Source: Bacillota bacterium
GTDB lineage: Bacteria; Bacillota; Ch66; Ch109
Assembly (NCBI GenBank): GCA_013178275.1
Contig: JABLWZ010000004.1
Span: 62,001-126,000 of the forward strand
DNA: 64,000 nucleotides
Reading direction: 5' to 3'
Shown in pieces: positions 16,370 to 23,947 of the stretch. Within the stretch, counting starts at the first letter, position 1. Every line of letters begins with the position of its first letter. The position numbers were made by a program, and so were the translations under genes. Under the pieces are notes generated by a model, which was not told where the DNA came from, searched no databases, and saw only the letters and a program-made list of their open reading frames with translations.

Positions 16370-18022
16370 TTGACCTGGGAAATGAAACCCCCTTTTCGTG
16401 GAAAGATTGTTCGGGCCAAATACATAGACCCACAGGTTGAAACATATCGAGGCAATCCTTTTATTGAGGCCTTGCCTCCAATCCTTATGGAGCAGGATGC
16501 AGTTCGTAGAATGCGGTTTGACCCTAAGTATGATGAGAGTTACCGCTTTGAACCAACCGAAATTCGGCTTCATTATCTCAAAGATGTCTTTAGATACGTA
16601 CGGCCACTTCGGTGCTATAGGGAATTAGAACGAGTGATATCAGGATTTATTAGACCTATGTACTTATCAAGAAATCCGGTTATTCCCGGTTTTGTTAACG
16701 AGTTTCATGATAGAGTTGACAAGCTTACTGAAGAATTAAAAACCGTTTCGCAATATGATCTCCCTAATGAATCTTGGGCCCGGCTGACAGGCTTTACAGT
16801 GTTGGGATTAAGCGGTATTGGAAAGACAAAAGCTATCGAAAGTGTCCTTCATCTTTACCCCCAAGTTATACAACACAGAGAATACAAGGACTTGAGGGTG
16901 ACCGTTGACCAATTGGTGTGGATGAAGTTGGAATGCCCGCATAACGGTTCTGTCAAAGCTTTGTGTTTAAAATTCTTTGGTGAAATTGACAGCATCTTAG
17001 GAACAAGCTATTCAAAAAGCCACGGCAACCCCAGAGACAACGAAGATGTACTGATTGAAAATATGGCCCGTATCGCTTTATTGCAGGGTCTCGGAATTCT
17101 TGTGATTGACGAATTGCAGCATCTTAGTGTTCAAAAATCAGGTGGTGTGGAGAAGATGCTCAATTTTTTTGTAGGGCTAGTAAATACAATAGGCGTTCCT
17201 GTTGTATTAATCGGAACACCCAAGGCATCAAGAATATTTAATGACGAATTTGGCAAAACTCGCAAAGTAACTGGTTTTACTAAAGATGAGTGGTACCCGA
17301 TGGTCCAAGATGATGAGTGGGAGTATTTTTTGGAAGGGCTTTGGCAATACCAATACACTCGGGATGAGACCGCTCTGACCAAAGAAATTAGTGAAATAAT
17401 TTTCGAAGAAACTCAAGGGATAACTGACTTTGTAGTTAAACTTTTCGTGTTATCACAGGTACGTGCCATGGATAGTAAAACTGAAAGGATTACCCCAGAC
17501 ATTATCAGATCGGCTGCCAAGGATGGCTTTATAAAGGCCAGACCGGTCCTTAACGCACTAAAACTAAAGGATTACGATGCCTTAGAGCGCCTTGACGATG
17601 TAATAATTGATATAAGACCGTTTATACAGTCCGCTTTAGCAAAATGTGAATCAAACAACCCGACAATAACTAGCCAATATGAGGATGACATAAATATTAA
17701 AACAATTATTTACGAAATTACTTCCTGGCTTGTCGATGGTGACTTCTCTCGTAATATAGCCAATGAATCTGCGCTGAAAGCTATCAATATGCTTGGACCA
17801 GATACTCCTCTCCCGAAACTAAAAAAATTAGCCTCTAATTTTGCGATGGAACTATCTCAAAATATAGATAATCTAAATACGGCAAAACCTGAAAAAATTA
17901 ATAAACCTCCAGGGAAAAGAAGTGGTGCATCCAAAAAAGATAAAAGCAATTGCACCTTTACAAACACTCCTGGATATGAGCATCTTGAGGAAAGTGGTTT
18001 AATCCAGACCGAAGCTATCTAG
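16370..18022 (+). CDS. tnsC: TnsC-like transposition ATPase
   Basis: 550 residues. The AAA+ core has Walker A GLSGIGKT (146-153), Walker B ILVIDELQHL with D247 and E248, and a sensor-1 region VVLIGTPKASRIF (about 275-287), as in Tn7 TnsC/TniB. TnsC links the target selector TnsD to the TnsAB transposase and controls when transposition occurs. The TTG start at 16370 is preferred because AGGGAGG lies 8 bases upstream; ATG at 16382 is the alternative. The tnsD gene follows after 15 bp. The C-terminal 100 residues after the ATPase are low complexity, ending in a Lys-rich tail. tnsA and tnsB, which normally precede it, are missing. Confidence 0.9.
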   Translation: MTWEMKPPFRGKIVRAKYIDPQVETYRGNPFIEALPPILMEQDAVRRMRFDPKYDESYRFEPTEIRLHYLKDVFRYVRPLRCYRELERVISGFIRPMYLSRNPVIPGFVNEFHDRVDKLTEELKTVSQYDLPNESWARLTGFTVLGLSGIGKTKAIESVLHLYPQVIQHREYKDLRVTVDQLVWMKLECPHNGSVKALCLKFFGEIDSILGTSYSKSHGNPRDNEDVLIENMARIALLQGLGILVIDELQHLSVQKSGGVEKMLNFFVGLVNTIGVPVVLIGTPKASRIFNDEFGKTRKVTGFTKDEWYPMVQDDEWEYFLEGLWQYQYTRDETALTKEISEIIFEETQGITDFVVKLFVLSQVRAMDSKTERITPDIIRSAAKDGFIKARPVLNALKLKDYDALERLDDVIIDIRPFIQSALAKCESNNPTITSQYEDDINIKTIIYEITSWLVDGDFSRNIANESALKAINMLGPDTPLPKLKKLASNFAMELSQNIDNLNTAKPEKINKPPGKRSGASKKDKSNCTFTNTPGYEHLEESGLIQTEAI

Positions 18023-18037
18023 AAGGGTGGATTATAT

Positions 18038-19933
18038 ATGCTTGGCTTTTTCCCTAAGCCTTATCCCGATGAGCTATTTTTTAGTGTTATAGCCCGTTAT
18101 ATTGATAGTCTTCATGTAAATTCAATAAGTACCCTCAATCACATACTATTTGGCTATCGAAGTAGTAATTACTTTCCAGTCACTGGAGTTCCTGCTCGTT
18201 TGAACGTATTTGTCGAACAACTCCCTCCAGGGGCTAACCTCTCCGTAGAAAGCTTAATTCAAAACAATACTTTAATGCCTTATTATACTCCATTTATGTT
18301 TACCAAACGCAGACATACGCTTCAAAATAAACAAATTTATGCAATTGTACAGTTACCAGGGATTCCCAAACTTCAATATTGCCCACTTTGTGCTAAGGAA
18401 GATAGGTTATCATTCGGGAATCCCTATTGGCATCGATTGCACCAAGCACCAGGAGTAAGTATCTGTACTAAACACAAATGCTTTCTCGTAACTACAAGCT
18501 TACACTCACATGGTTTAATAAAATATCAAACGCTTGCTCAATATTTAAAGGAGAAAACCGCTAGTATCCCAATTTTTATTGATCCAAAAAATAGGAAGCA
18601 CAATATTCTTTTCGATATTGCAGTAAATACTCAATGGATTTTATCTAATCAATTAAATATTGAGGATATTAATGAATTTCGTAATAAAATCAGATCACTT
18701 TTTGACTTTGGGCCGTGGGTTACAAATTCCACCGGCCACCAATTTAAATTTCAAGAATTCGTTCGGACCCTAATTATGTACTACTCAAATGACTTACTTG
18801 GGATAATTAATTGCCCTTTAGACAATGATTGCCACAAACCTGACTGGTTGTTAATGTTAATGCAAAAAAATATAAAAACTCTAGTTATTCATCCCTTGCG
18901 TTTTATTCTTGTATTACTATACCTTGGTCATTCTGTTGAATCTTTTTTTAAATCAAATAAACTAAATAATAACCCGTTTGGAACCGGCCCATGGCAATGT
19001 TTAAATCCCGCTTCAGTACATTTTAATGAATTTACAATTACTAATATTAAAACTTGGCATAGATTTAATAAAAAAAATAGAAAAGGTCTCATCGGTATTT
19101 TTGAATGTCCTTTATGCGGTTTTACTTATAAACATAATGCTCTAAATAATTCAATTAAAGTTCAAGATTACGGTTTCATCTGGGAAGAACGTCTTTTGAC
19201 TTGTGCTTGTGATCCCGAAAGATCGTGGAACAGTATTGCAAATGAACTTGGTGTAGAATGGTCAACTGCTCAGAGGCGTTTAAAGCAACTAAAATCGACA
19301 CTTAATATCGGCAATTTAAAGGATATTTCGCCTGGAGCAATAGATCGGGTAGAATTAAAGAATACAATCGAACATAAAAAATTCGAGTATCGAAAATTAT
19401 GGTCCGAAACACGAATGCAATACCCACAAGCCACAAGATATGAATTATTAAAATTAATAGAGAAATGTTATTCTTGGCTAAGTAAGTACGACAGGGCTTG
19501 GCTCGAAATGAACAAACCACCAGCCCTGAAAGGTGGCAAAAAAGTAGATTGGGTAAGTCGAGATATAGAATTACTTGTATTATCGAAAAAAATTGTACAA
19601 GATATTCTTGAACAAACTGATCCTCCCATAAAGTTAACCCGGCTTGCTATTATAAAGAAGTTCCCTTTTCCCTTAAAAATTAGAAATTACGTTAATTTAC
19701 CCTCTACTATAAAGTATATAGATTCTGTAATTGAATCAGAAAATGACTTTATTTCAAGATCTGTAACGTGTTTCACTAAGCAATTTACTAAGAATGGAAC
19801 TATCCCCTCACAGATTGATTATATTAGTAAATTGCGTGCTAGTACTAAATTGAAGGTTATAGTGCTGTCACAAATAAATACATTAATTTCAGAGCAGCTG
19901 CTACTCTCGGCTAATCCCTTCTACCCTCAATAA
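18038..19933 (+). CDS. tnsD: TnsD/TniQ target-site selector
   Basis: 631 residues. The TniQ N-terminus reads FFPKPYPDELFFSVIARY; a zinc finger is formed by C115, C118, C143 and H146 (CPLCAKED ... SICTKHKC). A second CxxC (ECPLCGFTY, about 355) and a helix-turn-helix-like stretch SWNSIANELGVEWSTAQRR (about 398-416) follow. TnsD binds the 3' end of glmS and directs insertion just downstream, which is exactly where this element sits. It is coupled to tnsC, with AGAAGGGTGG before the start. A palindromic repeat and the transposon end follow within 300 bp. The length is slightly above Tn7 TnsD (508). Confidence 0.92.
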   Translation: MLGFFPKPYPDELFFSVIARYIDSLHVNSISTLNHILFGYRSSNYFPVTGVPARLNVFVEQLPPGANLSVESLIQNNTLMPYYTPFMFTKRRHTLQNKQIYAIVQLPGIPKLQYCPLCAKEDRLSFGNPYWHRLHQAPGVSICTKHKCFLVTTSLHSHGLIKYQTLAQYLKEKTASIPIFIDPKNRKHNILFDIAVNTQWILSNQLNIEDINEFRNKIRSLFDFGPWVTNSTGHQFKFQEFVRTLIMYYSNDLLGIINCPLDNDCHKPDWLLMLMQKNIKTLVIHPLRFILVLLYLGHSVESFFKSNKLNNNPFGTGPWQCLNPASVHFNEFTITNIKTWHRFNKKNRKGLIGIFECPLCGFTYKHNALNNSIKVQDYGFIWEERLLTCACDPERSWNSIANELGVEWSTAQRRLKQLKSTLNIGNLKDISPGAIDRVELKNTIEHKKFEYRKLWSETRMQYPQATRYELLKLIEKCYSWLSKYDRAWLEMNKPPALKGGKKVDWVSRDIELLVLSKKIVQDILEQTDPPIKLTRLAIIKKFPFPLKIRNYVNLPSTIKYIDSVIESENDFISRSVTCFTKQFTKNGTIPSQIDYISKLRASTKLKVIVLSQINTLISEQLLLSANPFYPQ

Positions 19934-19938
19934 TTAAT

Positions 19939-20098
19939 GGGGCTGCCGCAAAAGTAAATCTCTTGCGATTTAGCCCCCCACCTTTATCTAAGAGGGATTA
20001 AAATTGCAAAGTTTCTTCCACAAGGATGCGCAATATCTCACACAAAACAAATAACCGTACCACTTGATGATACAGGGGCTGACTTTTGCGACAGCCCC
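19939..20098. repeat. 160-bp inverted-repeat unit, MITE-like
   Basis: GGGGCTGCCGCAAAAGT (19939-19955) and ACTTTTGCGACAGCCCC (20082-20098) are inverted repeats with one mismatch in 17, enclosing about 126 bases with no reading frame. IS1182-like and related elements have similar termini, so this could be a small non-autonomous derivative that landed behind tnsD. No target duplication is obvious. Confidence 0.5.
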
Positions 20099-20101
20099 TG
20101 T
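20072..20101 (+). terminator. Intrinsic-terminator-like hairpin behind tnsD
   Basis: ACAGGGGCTG (20072-20081) pairs perfectly with CAGCCCCTGT (20092-20101) around a 10-base loop and is followed by ATTTT. It would end the tnsCD transcript before the transposon end. It uses one arm of the larger inverted repeat. Confidence 0.5.
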
Positions 20102-20121
20102 ATTTTCCGAAACACTATTAT

Positions 20122-20238
20122 TTAGTCGCCAATAAAATTAATTCACCCCGCATACACGAGGTGAGTTTGAGATGTTAGTCCTAAACTTTATTATTTAGTC
20201 CCAAACTTTATTATTAAGTCCGAAACTTTATTATTACA
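20122..20238 (+). repeat. Right end of the Tn7-like element, three tandem TnsB-type sites
   Basis: GTCCTAAACTTTATTATTTA (20178-20197), GTCCCAAACTTTATTATTAA (20198-20217) and GTCCGAAACTTTATTATTAC (20218-20237) repeat with an exact 20-base period and end in ACA at 20236-20238. Upstream lies an inverted repeat AATTCACC (20140-20147) / GGTGAGTT (20160-20167), also present in the copy at 13-88. glmS stops 28 bp beyond. Dense sites at the right end are typical of Tn7. The following 5 bases GGACA would be the target duplication. Confidence 0.85.
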
Positions 20239-20266
20239 GGACACCAGTTGGTCTAACCCCTTCCCC

Positions 20267-22099
20267 TTACTCCACGGTCACGCTCTTGGCCAGGTTCCTC
20301 GGCTGGTCGACGTCGGTGCCGCGGGCGATGGCCGAGTAGTAGGCGTAAAGCTGCAGCGGGATGGCGCTGAGCACGCCCGAGAGTATCGGCAGGGTCCTGG
20401 GGATGCGGATGACTTCGTCCACTGATTTCTCTATCTCCCGGTTGTCTTCGAAGACCAGGCCGATGACGGTGGCCTCGCGGGCCTTAACCTCTTTGATGTT
20501 GCTCATGGTCTTGTCGTACAGGTCTTCCTGGGTGGCCAGGGCGATGACCGGGATGCCCTCGACGATCAGGGCCAGGGTGCCGTGTTTCAGTTCGCCAGCG
20601 GCGTAGGCCTCGGCGTGGATGTAGGATATCTCCTTGAGCTTGAGCGCGCCCTCCATGGCCACGGCGTAGTCGATGCCGCGCCCGATGAAGAAGGTGTTGT
20701 CCGCCCCGGCGTACTTGCGGGCCAGCTCTTCTATGGCTCCCCGCTGGTGCAGGATCTGGTCGGCCTGGGCCGGGATGTCCCGCAGGCGGGAGATGATGTC
20801 TTTTATCTGCTCGGCTGGCAGCGCCTCCCGGGCCTCGGCTAGGTAGAGGGCCACCAGGTACATGCATATCAGCTGGGTGGTGTAGGCCTTGGTGGAGGCT
20901 ACGGCTATCTCCGGCCCCGCCCAGGTGTGGATGACGAAATCGGCCTCGCGGTCGACCGAGCTGCCCACGACGTTGGTGATCGCCAGGACCTTGGCCCCCT
21001 GGCGCTTGGCCTCGCGCAGCGCGGCCAGGGTGTCGGCCGTCTCGCCCGACTGGCTGACGACTATGACCAGGGTCTGGTTATCCAGCAGCGGGTCGCGGTA
21101 GCGAAACTCGGAGGCGATGTCGACCTCGACCGGGACGCGGGCCAGCTTTTCGATCAGGTACTTGCCCACGATGCCGGCATGGTACGCGGTGCCGCAGGCG
21201 ACGATGCCCACCTTGCGGATCTGCTTCACCTCTTCGGGGGTGAGATTGATCTCGGGCAGGTTGACCCGGCTGTCGTCGGCCGCGATGCGCCCGGTCAGGG
21301 TATCGCGCAGGGCCTTGGGCTGTTCGTTGATCTCTTTCAGCATGAAGTGGGGAAACCCGCCCTTTTCGGCGGCTACGGCGTCCCAATTGACTTCATAAAC
21401 TTCTTTGTCGATGGCGGCCCCCCGGGTATCGCTGATCTGGACCCCGTTTCGGGTCAGCACGGCCTGCTCCCCATCCTCCAGGATGTGGATGCTGCGTGTG
21501 TGGTTCAGTATGGCCGGGATATCGGAGGCGACGAAGTACTCCTCCTGACCCAGGCCGACGATCAGCGGGCTGTCCTTGCGGGCGGCCACCAGCTTTTCGG
21601 GTTCATGGGAGCTGAATACGACGACGGCGTAAGAGCCCTCGACGCGGGTGATCATCTGCCGCACGGCCGCTTCCAGGTCGCCCTGGTAGAAGTGCTCGAC
21701 CAAATGGGGCAGCACCTCGGTATCGGTCTCGGAGCTGAACTGGTGTCCGTTTTCGGTCAGCCATTCCCGCAGGTACTCGTAATTTTCTATGATGCCGTTG
21801 TGTACGACCGCGAACTCGTCGGCGCAGTCGGTGTGGGGATGGGAGTTGTGGTCAGCCGGACGGCCGTGGGTGGCCCAACGGGTGTGCCCGATCCCTACGG
21901 TGCAGGAGGGAAGTTCCCGGGTGTTGAGGAGTTCTTCCAACATCCCGATCTTGCCCTTGCTCTTGGTGACCATCAGCCCCTGTTCACTGATGATGGCGAT
22001 GCCGGCCGAGTCGTACCCCCGGTACTCCAGCTTTTTCAGCCCTTCCAGCAGCACCGGTACCGCTTCCTGGCACCCTAAATACCCTACGATTCCGCACAT
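20267..22099 (-). CDS. glmS: Glutamine--fructose-6-phosphate aminotransferase
   Basis: 610 residues, normal family length. It makes glucosamine-6-phosphate from fructose-6-phosphate and glutamine, the first step to UDP-GlcNAc. The N-terminal glutaminase begins MCGIVGYLG with the nucleophile Cys exposed after Met removal (C2). Two SIS sugar-isomerase domains follow (VSQSGETADT around 350, RGIDYAVAMEGALKLKE around 475). The C-terminus PRNLAKSVTVE is the strongly conserved segment whose coding DNA TnsD recognises, and the Tn7-like element abuts it. GAGGAGG precedes the start. Upstream lie a glmS ribozyme and a terminator, so the end product controls expression. The native downstream terminator has been displaced by the transposon. 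Confidence 0.98.
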   Translation of the reverse strand: MCGIVGYLGCQEAVPVLLEGLKKLEYRGYDSAGIAIISEQGLMVTKSKGKIGMLEELLNTRELPSCTVGIGHTRWATHGRPADHNSHPHTDCADEFAVVHNGIIENYEYLREWLTENGHQFSSETDTEVLPHLVEHFYQGDLEAAVRQMITRVEGSYAVVVFSSHEPEKLVAARKDSPLIVGLGQEEYFVASDIPAILNHTRSIHILEDGEQAVLTRNGVQISDTRGAAIDKEVYEVNWDAVAAEKGGFPHFMLKEINEQPKALRDTLTGRIAADDSRVNLPEINLTPEEVKQIRKVGIVACGTAYHAGIVGKYLIEKLARVPVEVDIASEFRYRDPLLDNQTLVIVVSQSGETADTLAALREAKRQGAKVLAITNVVGSSVDREADFVIHTWAGPEIAVASTKAYTTQLICMYLVALYLAEAREALPAEQIKDIISRLRDIPAQADQILHQRGAIEELARKYAGADNTFFIGRGIDYAVAMEGALKLKEISYIHAEAYAAGELKHGTLALIVEGIPVIALATQEDLYDKTMSNIKEVKAREATVIGLVFEDNREIEKSVDEVIRIPRTLPILSGVLSAIPLQLYAYYSAIARGTDVDQPRNLAKSVTVE

Positions 22100-22121
22100 T
22101 GTCGATTCCTCCTCTTTAACT

Positions 22122-22165
22122 AGAAAAGCGATTTGAGATTAACCTCTTTAAGGTAATCGCTTTTC
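22122..22165. repeat. 12-bp inverted repeat in the glmS leader
   Basis: AGAAAAGCGATT (22122-22133) and AATCGCTTTTCT (22154-22165) form a perfect stem directly before the glmS Shine-Dalgarno sequence. It may protect or terminate the processed mRNA. Similar AATCGCTTT-type hairpins occur at 54857-54877. Confidence 0.5.
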
Positions 22166-22256
22166 TTGTTTCGCTAGGGGCTGCCGCCCCTTCGACGGAC
22201 GCTTTGCGTCCTGAGCACCCCGCTTTAAACCATGGGGTACCCCCCTGGCAACCCCC

Positions 22257-22309
22257 TTGTATAGGAAATCTTGTTTGCAGAAGGCTTTGAATCCTGATTT
22301 CCTATACAA
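22257..22309. repeat. 14-bp perfect inverted repeat in the glmS leader
   Basis: TTGTATAGGAAATC (22257-22270) and GATTTCCTATACAA (22296-22309) are exact inverted repeats 25 bases apart, between the ribozyme's terminator and glmS. It looks like a small palindromic element inserted into the leader, or a stem that stabilises the cleaved mRNA. Confidence 0.55.
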
Positions 22310-22312
22310 ATT

Positions 22313-22334
22313 AAAAACCGTGGCTCATCCACGG
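22313..22334 (-). terminator. Intrinsic terminator between the ribozyme and glmS
   Basis: On the minus strand CCGTGG pairs with CCACGG around ATGAG (22334-22318) and is followed by five Ts (22317-22313). Its 5' arm overlaps TTCTCACCG (22340-22332 on the minus strand), which is exactly complementary to CGGTGAGAA upstream of the ribozyme cleavage site, so an alternative pairing that would prevent the terminator exists. Confidence 0.65.
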
Positions 22335-22374
22335 TGAGAAGGCATATTAAAAGAATGCCTAAAAACGGCTGCTA

Positions 22375-22524
22375 ACCTGGCCGCTGCCTGGTCCTCTGTC
22401 CCCCCGATTGCTCGAGGTATTTAAACCAAGCTTACGATGGCGACTCACCGAGGGGCATCCGCCGAATACTTCGATAAACCCCTGCCTCGTCAACCAGTCC
22501 TGTCTCCAGGCTGGTTCTGGCGCT
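22375..22524 (-). ncRNA. glmS ribozyme (GlcN6P-activated)
   Basis: On the minus strand the sequence AGCGCCAGAACC starts at 22524, followed by TTGACGAGG, GGTTTATCGAAG, TTCGGCGGATGCCCCTCGG and GTAAGC, the conserved core of glmS ribozymes. Cleavage is expected between the A (22524) and G (22523) of AGCGCC. Glucosamine-6-phosphate is the cofactor, so the enzyme's product destroys the glmS message. The 3' boundary (P4 end) is estimated. Confidence 0.92.
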
Positions 22525-22577
22525 TAAATCCACGCTTTCTCACCGCGTATATTGAGTTTTGGTTCATTTCACAGGTT

Positions 22578-22583
22578 ATTATA
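22578..22583 (-). promoter_or_regulatory. Likely -10 box of the glmS promoter
   Basis: On the minus strand TATAAT occurs 54 bases upstream of the ribozyme cleavage site. No good -35 hexamer is seen 16-18 bases before it. Confidence 0.45.
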
Positions 22584-22864
22584 CGCCAACTCAAAGCAAA
22601 TAGCTAATTATTTTTTTATGGGAAGAAAATGAGGCGCTTATCCGTTGACTTTCCGGTAGGGTCAATGTTTACATTCTATGGCAGGTACGGCTGGAATAAA
22701 GGCTATATTTATTCTCCTCGATTGTATACAATGTTCATGAAGTGTTAAACCAGCCGTATAACGTCTAAATTTTATATAAGGTTTCGGGTGGTTTCGGTGA
22801 AACTTTTATCCATCGACCAGGTATAGGGTTATAAAAGCACTGCCGGGGAGGGTCGGTTCAGAAA

Positions 22865-23947
22865 ATGAGCAAGCGTAAAAAGTGGGTCATGATCGGCGGC
22901 GCCGCGCTGCTGGGGCTGGTACTGATCGCGGTGGCGGTAAGTCGTCCGGGAAAGGACGATACCCCAGCCGAGGAGGCGCGGCCGGTGACCACCGTAACAG
23001 TCGGTCTAGAAAAGCTGAATTCGTTCGCCGAGCTGTCGGGGACTCTGTCTCCCATCGAGGAGGCGAGCGTCTCCTTTGAGGTGGCGGGACGGATATCCGA
23101 GATGTACCGCCAGGAGGGCGACCAGGTGAAATCGGGTGAGGCCCTGGCGGAGATGAACGCCACCGAATACTCGCTGCAGCTGGCTCAGGCGAAAAACGGC
23201 CTGGAAAAGGCGCAGGTAGGATACCAAAAGGCCAAGGACGATTTTGCCCGCATGGATCAGATGTATAAGTCAGGCATCCTCTCCCCTTCGGATTTTGAGA
23301 GCGCCAGGGACCGGCTGACCGTGGCGGAACGGGACCTGGCCCTGGCGGAACAGTCCTACTCGCTGGTCAGCGAGGGTAAAAACCGGCTGAAGGCCCCCAT
23401 CAGCGGCACGGTGATCGCCAAACTGGCCTCGGTCGGCCAACTGGCCAGTTCCAACGCTCCGGTCTACCGCATCGGAAAGATCGACCAGTTAAAGGTGCTC
23501 CTGCCGGTCCCGGACTCGGAGATAGCCGGCTGGAAGCTGGGGGACTCGGTCACGCTGCTGCTCTATAATCAGACCCGGGAGGGCACGGTGACCCGCGTCA
23601 TGCCCACCACCAGCCAGGGGACCGGCGCTATCGGGGCGGAGGTCACGGTGGACAACGCCGAGCGCGACTGGTTCGCGGGACAGGTGGTCCGGGCCCGCCG
23701 GATAACGGATACCCGGGAAGGGATTTTCCTGCCGGTGGAGGCGGTCTTGAACCACGGCGGGGAGAAGCCTTACGTGTTCCTGGGGGTGGAGGACCGGGCG
23801 GTCAAGACCCCGGTGACCATCGGCCGGCTGATGGGAAACAAGCTGGAAATATTAGACGGGGTAGCGCTGGGGGACCAGGTGATAGTTAAGGGCTCGAACC
23901 AGGTGTTTAACGGCAGCCTCATAAAGAGGGTGGAGGTAGGACAGTGA
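22865..23947 (+). CDS. RND efflux periplasmic adaptor (membrane fusion protein)
   Basis: 360 residues. An N-terminal membrane anchor (WVMIGGAALLGLVLIAVAVS, 7-26) is followed by a lipoyl/HlyD hairpin (SFEVAGRISEMYRQEGDQVK ... LKAPISGTVIAKLASVGQL) enclosing a short alpha-helical hairpin (about 95-165) and a beta-barrel. It bridges the inner-membrane RND pump to the outside. Its stop overlaps the GTG start of the RND pump gene. No TolC-like outer-membrane gene is nearby, as expected in a single-membrane Firmicute; what the adaptor contacts there is unclear. Confidence 0.93.
   Translation: MSKRKKWVMIGGAALLGLVLIAVAVSRPGKDDTPAEEARPVTTVTVGLEKLNSFAELSGTLSPIEEASVSFEVAGRISEMYRQEGDQVKSGEALAEMNATEYSLQLAQAKNGLEKAQVGYQKAKDDFARMDQMYKSGILSPSDFESARDRLTVAERDLALAEQSYSLVSEGKNRLKAPISGTVIAKLASVGQLASSNAPVYRIGKIDQLKVLLPVPDSEIAGWKLGDSVTLLLYNQTREGTVTRVMPTTSQGTGAIGAEVTVDNAERDWFAGQVVRARRITDTREGIFLPVEAVLNHGGEKPYVFLGVEDRAVKTPVTIGRLMGNKLEILDGVALGDQVIVKGSNQVFNGSLIKRVEVGQ

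Larger units (their letters stand above)
1493..20238. mobile_element. Tn7-like element inserted at attTn7 downstream of glmS
   Basis: The right end is clear: three 20-base TnsB-type repeats end at 20238, 28 bp past the glmS stop codon, which is the known attTn7 position. tnsC and tnsD homologues (16370-19933) lie immediately inside. Left end 1493 is a candidate only; the element could reach further left. No tnsA or tnsB gene is visible, so this copy is probably not self-mobile unless these are supplied from elsewhere. Base composition is strongly AT-rich against the GC-rich host flank. The cargo is a Mokosh-like pair, a HEPN/zinc-ribbon protein, an Argonaute operon and IS remnants. Confidence 0.8.
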
